DNA of 64,000 nucleotides from Diogma glabrata (Eukaryota; Arthropoda; Insecta; Diptera; Cylindrotomidae): positions 110,709,746-110,773,745 of the forward strand of contig OY856187.1 of NCBI GenBank assembly GCA_963693315.1. Reading direction: 5' to 3'. Below are positions 36,505 through 48,320 of this stretch, in pieces. Position 1 is the first letter of the stretch. Every line of letters starts with the position of its first letter. The translations under genes were made by a program, and so were the position numbers. The notes beneath the pieces are model-generated. The model saw only the letters and a list, made by a program, of their open reading frames with translations, did no database searches and was not told the DNA's origin.

Positions 36505-37443
36505 ATTATATTATAGATAAGAATCAACAGTTGATGGATCAAAAATGCTGCTGATTCAGCTAATATTATCGTTTACATTTTGTGATTGCGATGAAGCCTG
36601 AAAATAAAACTATGAATAAAATAATTTCATCTACTTGCAACTTATACAAGCTTTAAATATAACAAAACATACAAACTAATAATAATTTTCTGCTTCTATC
36701 CGTTTTCCAATTAGTCCCTGGGCCCACGCCGACTTCATGTGATCATTACCACATATTTTATACTGGCGCCTGTCCTTGACGAGCCCGAAAACTTTTGTTT
36801 TGCAATTTTCCTCATATTGGCTACTTTTTCGTACGGCAAGCTCCGAAAAATGCTGATTGCCAGCGGATCTTGTAAATTTGCTTCCACATTTTTTTTGAAC
36901 GAGGAAAAGCTTGTCCAAGAAAATTTGTCTACTATTGTCGCGTCCGGCAACTGCCATTTAGGAAGTTTGGGTTGTCGGACTAGACAATAGTAGACAAATT
37001 TTTGACGGTCAAGGTCACCCTCGTGTTTTAAATCAAATTTCCAACCCCCATAGCTAAAACAAAAAATTTACAAGATCTCGGGCAATCGGCATTTTTCAGA
37101 GCTTGCCGAACGAAAAAGTGGCCTATATGAGGAAAATCGCAAAACAAAAGTTTTCGGGCTCGTCAAGCACAGGCGCCTCACTAAGTATAAAATATGTGGT
37201 AATCAGCACATGAAGTCGGCGTAGGCCCAGGGACTAATTGGAAAACGGATAAAAGCAGAATATTATTATTAGTTTGTATGTTTTGTTATATTTATAGCTT
37301 GTATATGTTGCAAGTAGATGAAATTATTTTATTCATAGTTTTATTTTCAGGCTTCATCGCAACCACAAAATTTAAACGAGAATATCAGTTGAATCAGCAG
37401 CATTTTTGATCCATCAACTGTTGATTCTTATCTATAATATAAT
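36505..37443. mobile_element. 940-bp foldback element
   Basis: ATTATATTATAGATAAGAAT (36505) is the inverse of ATTCTTATCTATAATATAAT (to 37443). The arms of about 370-430 bp continue through TCAACAGTTGATGGATCAAA, TTTCCAATTAGTCCCTGGGC and the coding-like part described next. The centre (36960-37080) is unpaired, except that ATTTGTCTACTATTGTC / GACAATAGTAGACAAAT form an inner hairpin at 36925-37000. Confidence 0.9.
36676..36957 (-). pseudogene. Coding-like segment inside foldback arm, duplicated in the other arm
   Basis: Two overlapping minus-strand frames. The frame at 36950-36735 reads ISIFRSLPYEKVANMRKIAK and QKFSGSSRTGAS. The opposite arm (about 37085-37200, +) gives the same peptide with few changes (SLPNEKVAYMRKIAK, QKFSGSSSTGAS). 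Keeping amino-acid similarity in both arms may reflect arm homogenisation or a former exon. I do not recognise the protein. Confidence 0.35.
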
Positions 37444-38335
37444 ACCGAACTGAACGAACGATTTTAAGAAATTTGCTCTAATGTTAAAACAAACTGTAAA
37501 AAGTTGTTGACAACTTGATTAAATGAAATGCTTTCGAATACTAAATTAATTTCGTGTCTTTGATTGGTTTAGTAAATATTTAATGAAAAATGAGATCTCA
37601 TTAAGTATTCGAACGCACTTCTGGTATAGCTTCTATCTCAATAATTGTTTATTGTTGAGACTATAAGTATAAGACTATAACTATAAGTAAAATGTAACCT
37701 TCATTTGTGTAGATAAATTTGATATGGTTTATATATTGGAAAAACACTTTATATGCTGAAAACACTCATTAAACGATTACATTAAGGCTTCAAGTGAAAC
37801 TCCACAATAAAATTGAGTGAAATGCAAAGTAATACAAGATGCTTGAGGACAGTTTATGTTTTTATAAATGAACAAATACGACAAAAAATTCAGCTCAAGT
37901 CTTCCAATTCGCTTTCGCATCTCCGTTTTCGTCCTGTGAAAACTTATTTCTTTGAAAGTTCTTTAAAAACACTAATTCATTAAAAAGATCTACCGAAATT
38001 CTTTTTTTAAATTAGGTTCATTTGATCTTTTTTTCTATTCAACAAAAACGGGATTCTCTTTTAAATAACTTTTTTATTTTACGCCAAAAATTTTTATTTA
38101 CAATATTTATTGCACATAATTTTAATACATTATTTCTTTATTTATACGCTCATTACATTTAACACTATAACATTAATTAAATTCAATTACTTCGGTCTGA
38201 AAGACCTAAGTATTACATTCATGAGCCAAAAGTGAAATTCTACCCCCACTTTTTTTGGCATTTCTCGACGTTTTAGGACCTACTGATTCTAAAAAAGCAA
38301 AAAAAAAAAAATGTATGTCTGTCTGCCGGCAGCCG
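37444..38335. other. AT-rich DNA, dispersed-repeat fragments
   Basis: 37585-37622 (GAGATCTCATTAAGTATTCG AACGCAC) is the inverse of 29837-29864 (GTGCGTTCAAATACTTAATG), so the flank of the neighbouring elements is itself repetitive. No gene seen. Confidence 0.5.
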
Positions 38336-38665
38336 TCATTACCTACGCTGCAGGGAAAACCGCTGGAGGGATTTCAAAAATTTATTTTTCTAAAAATAGG
38401 TTTACTCAAGGGACAGGTCCGAAAGGACGCTGTGTTCGAAAACTGTTCCGGAAGTGTGTCAAAAAATCATTATGTGTTTCAAAAATAGCATATTTTCATA
38501 TTTTTGGCTTAAAAAACGTTAATTTTAAGTGATTACGAGTAGGAACATTAAATTTGGAGAAATCTTGATGGTCGGGATTCGTAAGTGAAATCAAAAACTA
38601 GATTATTGCATTATAAGTTTGTCAAAAAAATGTTGTCAAGTGTGTCAAAAGAAAGATTTTTATTT
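38336..38665 (+). repeat. Dispersed repeat (TGTCAAGTGTGTCAAAA family), plus copy
   Basis: Same family as 22316-22660. It begins with CTGCAGGGAAAACCGCTGGA and ends in TGTTGTCAAGTGTGTCAAAA, which is then amplified in tandem. Confidence 0.85.
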
Positions 38666-39085
38666 ATTTTTTTACCCAATTTTTTAAAAAAAAAATTAAA
38701 TTAATTGTTTGTTTGAAATGAAGTTTTATTATTATTATTGAGAATTATGGCACTATAAGTTTGTCAAAAAAATGTTGTCAAGTGTGTCAAAAGATTTTTA
38801 TTTTTTTTTTACCCTATTTTTTGGAAAAAAATAAAATTGTTTGAAATGAAATTTTATTATTGAGAACTATGGCATTACAAGTTTGTCAAAAAATGTTGTC
38901 AAGTGTGTCAAAGGTTTTTATTTATTTTTTACCCAATTTTTTTAGAAAAAAATAAAATTAATAGTTTGTATGACATGATATTTTATTATTATTATAGGGA
39001 ATTATGGCATTATAAGTTTGTCAAAAAATAATGTCAAGTGTTTCAAAAAATGATTTCATTTATTTTTTTAGCCAAGTTTTTGGAA
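38600..39085. repeat. Tandem repeat, ~130-bp period, four copies
   Basis: ATTATGGCATTATAAGTTTG + TCAAAAAA + TGTTGTCAAGTGTGTCAAAA + T-rich spacer + GAAATGAAATTTTATTATTA recurs at about 38610, 38750, 38873 and 39006. It is an expansion of the 3' end of the dispersed repeat before it. Confidence 0.85.
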
Positions 39086-39119
39086 AAAAAAATGTAGCTG
39101 TTTTTATGACGTAAATGTA

Positions 39120-39560
39120 ATTTAGAATGATATTGGACATGGAAATTTTTGAATTTGTTATAGTTTTTTAAATATTTTTGGAATTTTGAAAAAGTATGTA
39201 TTTTTGAATTTGGAATAATTTTTGCAATATTTTTAGAATTTCAGCAAAAGATTTAATTTTTGATTTTGTAAGAATTTTTGGAATATTTTTTAGAATTTTG
39301 AAAAATTTTTAATTATTGATTTTATTATAATTCTTGGAATTTTGAAAAAATTTTCAATTTTTGATTTTGTAATAATTTTTGCAATATTTTTAGAATTTTG
39401 GAAAAAGTTTGTATTTTTAAGAATTTTTGAAATATTATTGGAATTTAGAAAAAATTTAAATATATGATTTTATTCTAATTTTTGGAATATTTTTGGAATT
39501 TTGAAAAAGTTTGAATTTATTTAATATAACAATATTTTTGGAATTTTGATTATAATTTTC
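39120..39560. repeat. Low-complexity tandem of GGAATTTTGAAAAA units
   Basis: Irregular repeats of about 60-70 bp composed of TTTGTAATAATTTTTGGAAT, ATTTTTGGAATTTTGAAAAA. At least six degenerate units. Confidence 0.8.
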
Positions 39561-42500
39561 CGGCAACGTATTGATGAGTCGTGTTAGTTTTGTAATAAAT
39601 TTTTAAACAGAGATAAAAAATACTTTTACTTTAACAAAGAGTTATGTTTGATATACATCGCTGCCCAAAACTAAAAACCATGTCCTCATAATAGTATTTT
39701 GCTGAAAACTATATACAAATCCTTAACCCAGACCGAAGTCTTGATATCTCAGAGCTGTGAGATTTCAGCCCCTCCATATTTTCACAATTAATTTGATAAT
39801 ATAATGATACTGATCTAATCGGATAAATTGATCGATCTTTTATTAGCGAGAATTTTGTATCTTTGTTTCTTTTCTATATACATTGGTCACTATTACTCTC
39901 AATAATTATTCAGCATTTCCCTCACATGATCCCAAAATACAGTTTACAAATACAAAACAATCATAAACGTTTCTTTTCTTCTAAACAACAGCAAAGTCAT
40001 TGACATCGGACACTTTGAGGAATGTTTCCTTTTTTTATATGATATTTGTATGAGCCAACTTCTATTATTGAGTTAGGTCAAAAATGTAATAAAGAATAAA
40101 ATTGCAAATTAAATTACGGCGTTGCTTTTAGATGGTTTTGATTTGTTTTTTTGTTCACTTATTGTATTATTTATGATGTATTATTTGTTCCCATTTTCTG
40201 ATGATGGCTTAGTTATCGGTCGGGAATTAGTTTCATGTTTTTTGGCTTTCATATTCTAAAAATCTTGTTAGTAAGACCAGTTTAGAACTCAGGAACCATT
40301 GAGCTATTGACCTAAAGTGTGGGTAAATTACTTAGCGAGCTCAATAGCTGCTGAGCATTCACAACCAGTAGATCTGGTAATACAATCATTATCGCTCGAA
40401 AGCCTGAATGTTTTTTCTAGGCTGGTCAACTAGTTCAGAAGATTTTGATTTTTTTTTTTTTTTTATGGAAAAGATTCCAATTTTTTTTTTTTTTTTGTTT
40501 TTTTTTTATTCTCCAAGAAAAAAATTTACAATTTTTTTATACATTACTTTAACAGGATTCGTTAAAGTGATGCCGTGTAGTCTTTTCAACTTACAAGAAA
40601 ATTATATAACTCTTTCAGCAATAATGTAAATAGAAATTAAGTAAAAAGAACACAAAATTACTACCAACATGGAGATTTGGGTAAGATTTTTATTTATTCT
40701 CATTTTAAATTTAAATCATTTTATTTTTGTTTTGTCTTTACTTTCGCTGAGTTTTTAATGGTTTTGGTTCATTTACAATCCTTTTCGTTATTTATTTTTT
40801 TATTTATTGTTCAGAAAATGTAGATGATGATGATAATGATAATGATAAGAGTGATTACTTCTTTAACTGTATTCCATTTTCATGATAAAAGAAAAACGAA
40901 AAAAAATTTTACTTAAACAAAACATTAAGTAGAACAACCTAAGAGAATCAGAGAAAAGAGGATTTTTTTTTCATTTATTTTTTGTTTTGTTTATTTGCTT
41001 TGTGAACATTTTTATTCTATTTTAATTTTTTTTTAGCTTTTTTGTTTTTAAACAAAGTAACTGTAATTGTATTTTGAGATCTTGAGTGATTAATGACTAA
41101 AGTGAATGGAAAATTTCTAAGAAATACAATATTTAAAAAAAACGAGCGAATGGGAAAGCTTTTTTCCTTTGGTATTTACCAACTAAGAAACGAAAAATTT
41201 TAAGAAACAACATTTTATTGTAATACGATTAAGAGTTTGAAATTGTGATTTAATAGGAGTAATTTTTCTTTCTAATTTAGTGTTTAAGTGTTTTTAGAAA
41301 TAAAACCATTTGGGTTTATAAGTCAAGTCGGGATCATATTTTATGTATGTTTCGTAATGACAGCAACTTATGTAATCAATTTTACTTTTATATAAAATTT
41401 ATTCAATATTTTTGTTGATTCATACACACACACACCAAAAATTTTGATCCCTTCAATTTATTACTTCATTCACGTTTGACTACATCAAATTCTACTGTAA
41501 CAATATTACTTTTCTCTTAAATTTTGATCTCTGAATAATTTTGTTTTCCCATAGCACAAAAAATTAAGTTCAATTTTTATATGCTTCTGAAATGCGTCCC
41601 CATCAATTTGTACAGACCTAAAAGACGTATTTTTGGTTGTTTTATCTGTAAATACACATAAGAGTTTATGATAATAATTTTATACAAATTGGGTCACATA
41701 TAGAAAATTTTTTCTAAAAGAGGATCCCATATTTTTATGCCGAATAAAAAGCTCAAATATTTTTTAATATTTTTAAAATGTGTGACTTTAGAGTTTTTGT
41801 TGTGTTAAATGGAAAATGGATAAATAAAATAGAATGAAATACTCGTTTTTATTTGTTTTGTTATTTATTATTATTTCTTCATTTAGTGTTTTTATGTGAA
41901 TTTTTTTTTTTTGAAAAATTTCTTTTTGGAGCAGCTTGATGATGTTATTGCGTTTGCTAGGAAGTTTCTGTTATTCTCCTTGAATAAATTTCATTTGGAA
42001 TTAATTTTTGTTTTATAAAATTTAGTCTTTAAATTTTAATAGGTTGGATTATCTAGCAAGGGAGAAATATAAGTGATTTTAAATTAGATGATTTCACGGG
42101 TAGTTAAATGAATCGAGTAATTTATAGTACTGGATTATTTGGGATTTTATTCTACAAATTGTTTTTTAAATTAGTTTATGTATGTTCATTAATGCTTACG
42201 AGCGTAACGATTAATGTTTTTGAGTTTACAAAATTTGTTTTTTTTTATTTTGTGCCAAATTGTATGCTTTTTAGTGCTAGTATTATATTCTATTGTTAAT
42301 ATGTCTACTAATCTTTTAGAAAGATTATTAGAATAAAATTAATTTATGATGAAAATTGCTCGCTCGAACAGAAAAACGCCATATTTGTCTAAATTTGTGT
42401 ATATGCGTGCAACATAACTCTTTGTTATTGGATCAACTACTATGATATGCTTGATACGCAGTTATTTTATATGGTGCAAAATTGTTTGTTAATTTTTAAT

Positions 42501-44169
42501 CGCTACAAGATGTCTCGGTTATGCACATAAACTACAATTGGTTTAACGTTTATAAATTTTTAGATAGTAATTAAAGAGTAACGTGCTGAAGCACATCATT
42601 AGTTTTTGACTAGCAACAGCACTGCAACCGTCATAAGGTACATTTTAAAAGTTGAAAGAAAATCAACTGATTAGGGGAATGGTTAAAAAACCTTTCGTTT
42701 TGAATGAAACGCTTACTAGTCTAGTACAAGGAAGCATTACTTTCAAGAAATTTGTAGGGTAGTAAAAACTGAATTAACGTAATACTTAGGACAACTGCCT
42801 AGGATGCTTCCGAAATAATACAACAAGGCGCTGCTGGAAATTTCATTCAATATACTTTCTAATCTTACACGATTCATCACTTTAACTACATCGTTTAGTT
42901 GTATATAATTGATCAGTTCATAAAGTGTTTGCTTTATTAATTAAACTGTTTTTTATATTCTAAAGACGCTCAAGTTGTAGGCAGTTAGTGATTTTATGAA
43001 TTCAATTGAAGCTAGCTGTGTACGTTCTATGGAAACTAGTTGTGTCTATTAAAAAGTATTTTAAAGTGTGTAATTGATTTGCGCGAGCCTGAAAGACTAT
43101 AACAAAATAAGTTAAAAACTGCATTAGAACAAACCAAAGATTATTTTGAAATAACCGAAAAGATGAATTTGGTTTTGTTGAATGAAATGGGGTTAATTGG
43201 GAAGGTGTTGCAAGAAAACTACGTCACTGGGTTTTACTGCATTCCTCACCCAACAAAAAAAATGTTTGTTCAGTGTTGGAAAAATAAAAAAAATTAAATA
43301 AAATAGTTAACGATTAACACAAATATTACCAAATTATAAATTTATATTTATTTTGGTCATTTAAGTTTTATGGGAGTTGTCTCTCATATTATGTTTTTTA
43401 ATCAAAAATAAATACTGTCATATCTGACTAAATTTAATTTTCTAATAAGTTATTTAATTTTTAAATATACATTTAAAATAAATTAGACAATTAAAATATA
43501 TGTGTATGTAAAGTTATATTAGTAATTAAAATTTAAGTTTTTTTTTTATTTTTTTTTATCTATATTTGCAAAATAGCATGATGAAGGCTTATTATTCTTA
43601 TTAATAATTTTGTGTTTTGTATTTTTATCTATAATTTAATCTTTTTATATAAATACTTTATCTTTATTATAAAACCGTTCATTCATTTTATATTAACATT
43701 GAAATTGTGATAACATTTTTAGTTTTTATAAAATGTTTTTAGTATTTATTATATGGATTATTTTTAGAATTTTTTGTTTAGGTTTTGGATAGGGATCCCT
43801 GTATTTTACTGGACTAGCCTTGAAAAGTCTCCTTAAATATGGCTGTTTTAGCACGTGAAACTCGATTCCTAGTTGTTTCGGCAAAGAGTGCTATTGATAT
43901 TTGAATTTGTCGGTTTTTGGTGGTTATTAATTCTGGCTTGCTCTGTTAAAATTAGTTGGTTTTCCAGTACGGTCATTGAGTTATTGGCGTCTAATAATTC
44001 GTTATTATATTTTTCACTATGCGTAATTGTAGTATTTATTGAAGAGCTAGTAGTTATCGTATGTAAAGATATGAAATTCCAGATGTATTTGTATTGGTGG
44101 TGTGTGTAAAGTGTATGTGGGTTGTTTCACACTTACTTGTTCTTTGTGGTTAATTCTGATTGGATACAT
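39561..44169. other. 4.6 kb AT-rich DNA without recognisable genes
   Basis: Poly-T tracts (40450-40510) and AT low complexity dominate. Short frames (40408-40629, 42108-42299, 43873-44109) are hydrophobic by composition and carry no motif. A (CA)n-like short run lies at 41420. Nothing assignable. Confidence 0.5.
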
Positions 44170-44760
44170 CTACTTTCCGATAATGGTATCACAGTTTTGG
44201 TTAGGCTTTATCATACCGTGTACTACCAGAAGCTCAGTTTTCAGGTTAGCACATGTCACGAAAGCCGTCTGTTCTGTTCCGTACACATATAAGATCGTAT
44301 TCTGGTTCTGTAATTTTACCATTATATCGTTCAGGGTTTTATGCGATTGTAACTGCAATGTCTTGAATTTACTACGGTCAAATATTGTGTTGCAGTCATT
44401 TCATAATATGTATAGTTTGAGATTTATGTTGGTAGCGTGCCAAAATCTTGCCAGTGTGAAAATCTTCTTCCTAGATTAATCACTTCCCGTTTAGACCTTC
44501 TAAAATTGTATTCCAATTCGTATGATTTTGATTTTAGGGCTGTCAGATAGTGTTCTAAGTCAGTTTTGACTATTGAGGTTTAAGTAGAAATTATTAAGTT
44601 TCATTTCGTTCAGTTTCAGACATTTTTTAATGAGCCTGTTGCAAGCTTCTACAAATTCGAAAGAATCGATAAAACTTCCTATGTTGCCCAGTTTTAGACC
44701 TACCATGCATCGATGTAGTATGATACGTTTCCTATGTTTTTGACAAGGACACCATTTGGT
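44170..44760 (-). pseudogene. Possible envelope-like relic of an endogenous retroelement
   Basis: On the minus strand a series of broken frames (44760-44480 and 44358-44170) has a residue pattern that reminds me of the ectodomain of insect errantivirus/baculovirus-F-type Env proteins, with spaced cysteines and short hydrophobic strands. No fusion peptide, cleavage site or transmembrane segment is visible. Several stops and frameshifts break it, and no adjoining pol or LTR was found. Non-functional whatever its origin. The long plus-strand frame 44102-44479 is its antisense shadow. Confidence 0.3.
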
Positions 44761-45279
44761 ATTAGGTTTGTTATTTCGTAGTGCTTCGTCATGGCGAGCT
44801 CACTTAACGTCAGTCTCATCCAGGATCACAAGAGTTTTATCATTGTCACAATAAATAAATTTGTTTGAGCTTTTTATGTAAAATGAACTATTTTTATAGT
44901 AGTTTTGGAAGCTGCATCTATAGCTCATACACCAAAATTTTTAAAGCTTTTTTAATATCGGATGGCCCCTAACCTATATTTCATATTTTATTTTAAAATA
45001 CAAACTTTCACAAAATCTGATGGCGGATTGCCTATTTAATATATTTAAACTCATTAGTATATTTATAATAGAAACATAGAAAATTGGTTTTGTTTTCAAA
45101 TTGCAATCAACTAATTTTATTAAATATCAAAATTAATCTAACATTTTGTTTTAACATTCTAAAGGATATCGACTACGATCTTTAGATTTTTCTCTTTATT
45201 TCTTTGTTAATTTTTTTTCTTCGTTAAAAGTAGACGAGGGTTGGTGTAGAGATTATTTTATTTTAATAACGAAAATGTG

Positions 45280-45917
45280 TCAACTAAAGTGATGGGAAAC
45301 TGACAAAACTTTTATTAGGAAACCATATTCAGAAATTTCAGATTCAATTGATATAAAAGCCAAGCCAGCTAAACTCTTCTGGCACATACTAGATCTCAAA
45401 TAATTGTTAATAAGGTTTAATTCAGAAAACCTCCTTTCACCAGACGCTACTATTACTGGCAATGTTAACAGTATCCTCACTGCTATAAACAAATTTGGAA
45501 AAACCATCTTCCTTGTTTGGCAAACATAGAGAGTTTGAACTTTCTTTTGGAGTTCATTTATTATAACATATAGAGTTCGTCAGAAACAATCTAAATTCTT
45601 ACAAAATTTTAGAATACAATCCTTTTCATCCTTTCATCAATCCTTTTATTATATAAAAATTCAAATCTATCATTGTGCTTCACCATCTGAATAAGTCTTA
45701 CTTTTAGCGAATTAATAGCAACGTCAATAACAAAGTAAAATAAATTTACTATGAAATTTTGATGAAGGTCTCGTATTACGTCAACTTGTGATACATATCG
45801 AAAATGATTTGCTTTACGACAAATTCATATTTGAACTGGATCCGGAAAATTCATTTCGATTTATAAGAGATCTACCATCATTTTTGCTTTATTAATTACT
45901 ATTCTAAAATTTTCATC
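45280..45917 (-). pseudogene. hAT transposase (ZMYM1-like) C-terminal part
   Basis: The frame 45507-45280 contains the hAT dimerisation region: FPNLFIAVRILLTLPVIV, ASGERRFSELNLINNYLRS and KSLAGLAFISIESEI, matching the 'xxSGERxFSxLKLIKxYLRS…L…LALLSIE' signature. Upstream (45917-45520), in broken frames, are ENFRIVINKAKMMVDLL, FPDPVQI, HFRYV and LFYFVIDVAINSLKVRL. These are the expected preceding blocks of the ZMYM1/DUF4371-type hAT family. Several stops. The gene is interrupted upstream at 45918 by the 456-bp repeat block and continues at 47780. Confidence 0.85.
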
Positions 45918-45929
45918 CGATCGGTATTT
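45918..45929. repeat. 12-bp direct flank, left copy
   Basis: CGATCGGTATTT, identical to 47768-47779. Probable target-site duplication of the repeat block between them. Confidence 0.8.
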
Positions 45930-47767
45930 TATAAGAACTGAATTTAAAAAATTATGGTGCAAATTATGAAACTTTTTGCAATCCATACAATTTTAGAGCA
46001 ATCTAGTTTCGAACAAATGAGAAAATGTTTAAACTTTAAAAAGTTTATCATTCTCATCAGGGCTAGCCGACTAGATAAACTCTACCAAAAAATGTCAACG
46101 CTAATGTATATAAACTAAAAATTAGGATACAACTCTAGCGAAGTGTAAAAACAAAAAATTTACATAAACATACATTTAATAAATTCAGGTTTAGTCAATT
46201 AATTTCTCTGGTGATCACTGTTTTGTTATACTCTAGACATTCTAGTATTGAATAACAAAATTGTATCTGTGAGAAGAAGATGACTAGTCTTCACTTGTGT
46301 CTATTGACACATGATCAACAATTAATTCAGTAAATTATTTGTGATATAACATCACCCCGATGGAAAATCTCCCATCAAGAATAATATAAGAACTGAATTT
46401 AAAAAATTATGGTGCAAATTATGAAACTTTTTGCAATCCATACAATTTTAGAGCGATCTAGTTTCGAACCAATGAGAAAATGTTTAAACTTTAAAAAAGT
46501 TTATCATTCTCATCAGGGCTAGCCGACTAGATAAACTCTACCAAAAAATGTCAACGCTAATGTATATAAACTAAAAATTAGGATACAACTCTAGCGAAGT
46601 GTAAAAACAAAAAATTTACATAAACATACATTTAATAAATTCAGGTTTAGTCAATTAATTTCTCTGGTGATCACTGTTTTGTTATACTCTAGACATTCTA
46701 GTATTGAATAACAAAATTGTATCTGTGAGAAGAAGATGACTAGTCTTCACTTGTGTCTATTGACACATGATCAACAATTAATTCAGTAAATTATTTGTGA
46801 TATAACATCACCCCGATGGAAAATCTCCCATCAAGAATAATATAAGAACTGAATTTAAAAAATTATGGTGCAAATTATGAAACTTTTTGCAATCCATACA
46901 ATTTTAGAGCGATCTAGTTTCGAACCAATGAGAAAATGTTTAAACTTTAAAAAAGTTTATCATTCTCATCAGGGCTAGCCGACTAGATAAACTCTACCAA
47001 AAAATGTCAACGCTAATGTATATAAACTAAAAATTAGGATACAACTCTAGCGAAGTGTAAAAACAAAAAATTTACATAAACATACATTTAATAAATTCAG
47101 GTTTAGTCAATTAATTTCTCTGGTGATCACTGTTTTGTTATACTCTAGACATTCTAGTATTGAATAACAAAATTGTATCTGTGAGAAGAAGATGACTGGT
47201 CTTCACTTGTGTCTATTGACACATGATCAACAATTAATTCAGTAAATTATTTGTGATATAACATCACCCCGATGGAAAATCTCCCATCAAGAATAATATA
47301 AGAACTGAATTTAAAAAATTATGGTGCAAGTTATGAAACTTTTTGCAATCCATACAATTTTAGAGCGATCTAGTTTCGAACCAATGAGAAAATGTGATCA
47401 CCACAAAACAGTGATCACCAGAGAAATTAATTGACTAAACCTGAATTTATTAAATGTATGTTTATGTAAATTTTTTGTTTTTACACTTCGCTAGAGTTGT
47501 ATCCTAATTTTTAGTTTATATACATTAGCGTTGACATTTTTTGGTAGAGTTTATCTAGTCGGCTAGCCCTGATGAGAATGATAAACTTTTTTAAAGTTTA
47601 AACATTTTCTCATTGGTTCGAAACTAGATCGCTCTAAAATTGTATGGATTGCAAAAAGTTTCATAATTTGCACCATAATTTTTTAAATTCAGTTCTTATA
47701 TTATTCTTGATGGGAGATTTTCCATCGGGGTGATGTTATATCACAAATAATTTACTGAATTAATTGT
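45930..47767. mobile_element. Array of 456-bp tandem repeats with inverted end, inserted in the hAT gene
   Basis: ATAAGAACTGAATTTAAAAA starts units at 45931, 46386, 46842 and 47298 (periods 455, 456, 456). Units 2 and 3 are almost identical; unit 1 differs at a few bases. The fourth is cut at about 47396 and joined through GTGATCACCACAAAACAGTG to a 365-bp inverted copy (47403-47767). Each unit has short palindromes (GATGACTAGTC, TGTGTCTATTGACACA). Flanks are identical 12-mers. No open frame and no terminal inverted repeats. Confidence 0.9.
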
Positions 47768-47779
47768 CGATCGGTATTT

Positions 47780-48055
47780 CTTTAAAAAATTTTTATGAAA
47801 AGCAATACATTCAATTACATTCAAGTTCGGAGTTTGCATCATTTTAGAACCAACATTTTTTCAGTTTTCATTTCATGTTCGATGCATTATCATAATAATA
47901 TATTCCTGACCTCTCATGTTAGCCAATGAGGTCTGCATTTTAATGAGCTCATTTAATAATATAATCGTTAATCCTTCGCCAGTTGTATCAGTTGGTTGAA
48001 TACTACCTACGAAATATTCACGACTTGGTGGTATCTTCTTTTTCGGTTTGTAAAT
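47780..48055 (-). pseudogene. hAT transposase (ZMYM1-like), N-terminal-side fragment
   Basis: The minus strand from 48050 reads PPSREYFVGSIQPTDTTGEG and then LTIILLNELIKMQTSLANMR, GQEYI. This is the 'DTTGEGLTExxLxxLxxxxLxxxNMRGQxYDNGxNM' catalytic block of ZMYM1-like hAT transposases, with the YDNG part mutated. After stops, FHKNFLKKYRS runs into the 12-bp flank. Joining it across the inserted array gives KKYRS-DENF in frame, which places the array inside the former coding region. About 150-200 residues between the MRGQ block and this point are missing. Confidence 0.85.
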
Positions 48056-48134
48056 ATATAAACATTTAAATTATAGATTTTGGCCAGTATGAAAACCAAT
48101 CAATTTTTTTACACAAATACACACACATTTTTTG

Positions 48135-48320
48135 TGTTTGTTGACATTTAAAATGATGAACTAGATGGGATTCAACCGAAGTTCAGTGTTCTAACCACCA
48201 GGCTATTCAGCACATTTTTTTATTTGAAGTTATATTTGGTTTTTTCTCAGAGAAAAGCACCACTTGTCTTGCACGTATTTCAAACAAGGTGTTTTGTGGA
48301 TTGTTTGCTTGATTTGATAT
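48135..48320. mobile_element. F family copy 5, diverged, with tRNA-like stretch
   Basis: The minus strand at 48215-48155 reads GTGCTGAATAGCCTGGTGGT-TAGAACACTG…GGTTGAATCCCATC: good box A (TAGCCTGGTGGTTAG) and box B (GGTTGAATCCC) matches. It adjoins GAAGTTATATTTGGTTTTTT CTCAGAGAAAAG, the F family arm. Confidence 0.6.

Noticed and set aside
43873..44479. Hydrophobic plus frames that look like membrane proteins
   Set aside because: Composition-driven. The second is antisense to the envelope-like relic.
45931..47767. CRISPR-like array
   Set aside because: Units are 456-bp head-to-tail repeats without spacers, in a eukaryotic genome.
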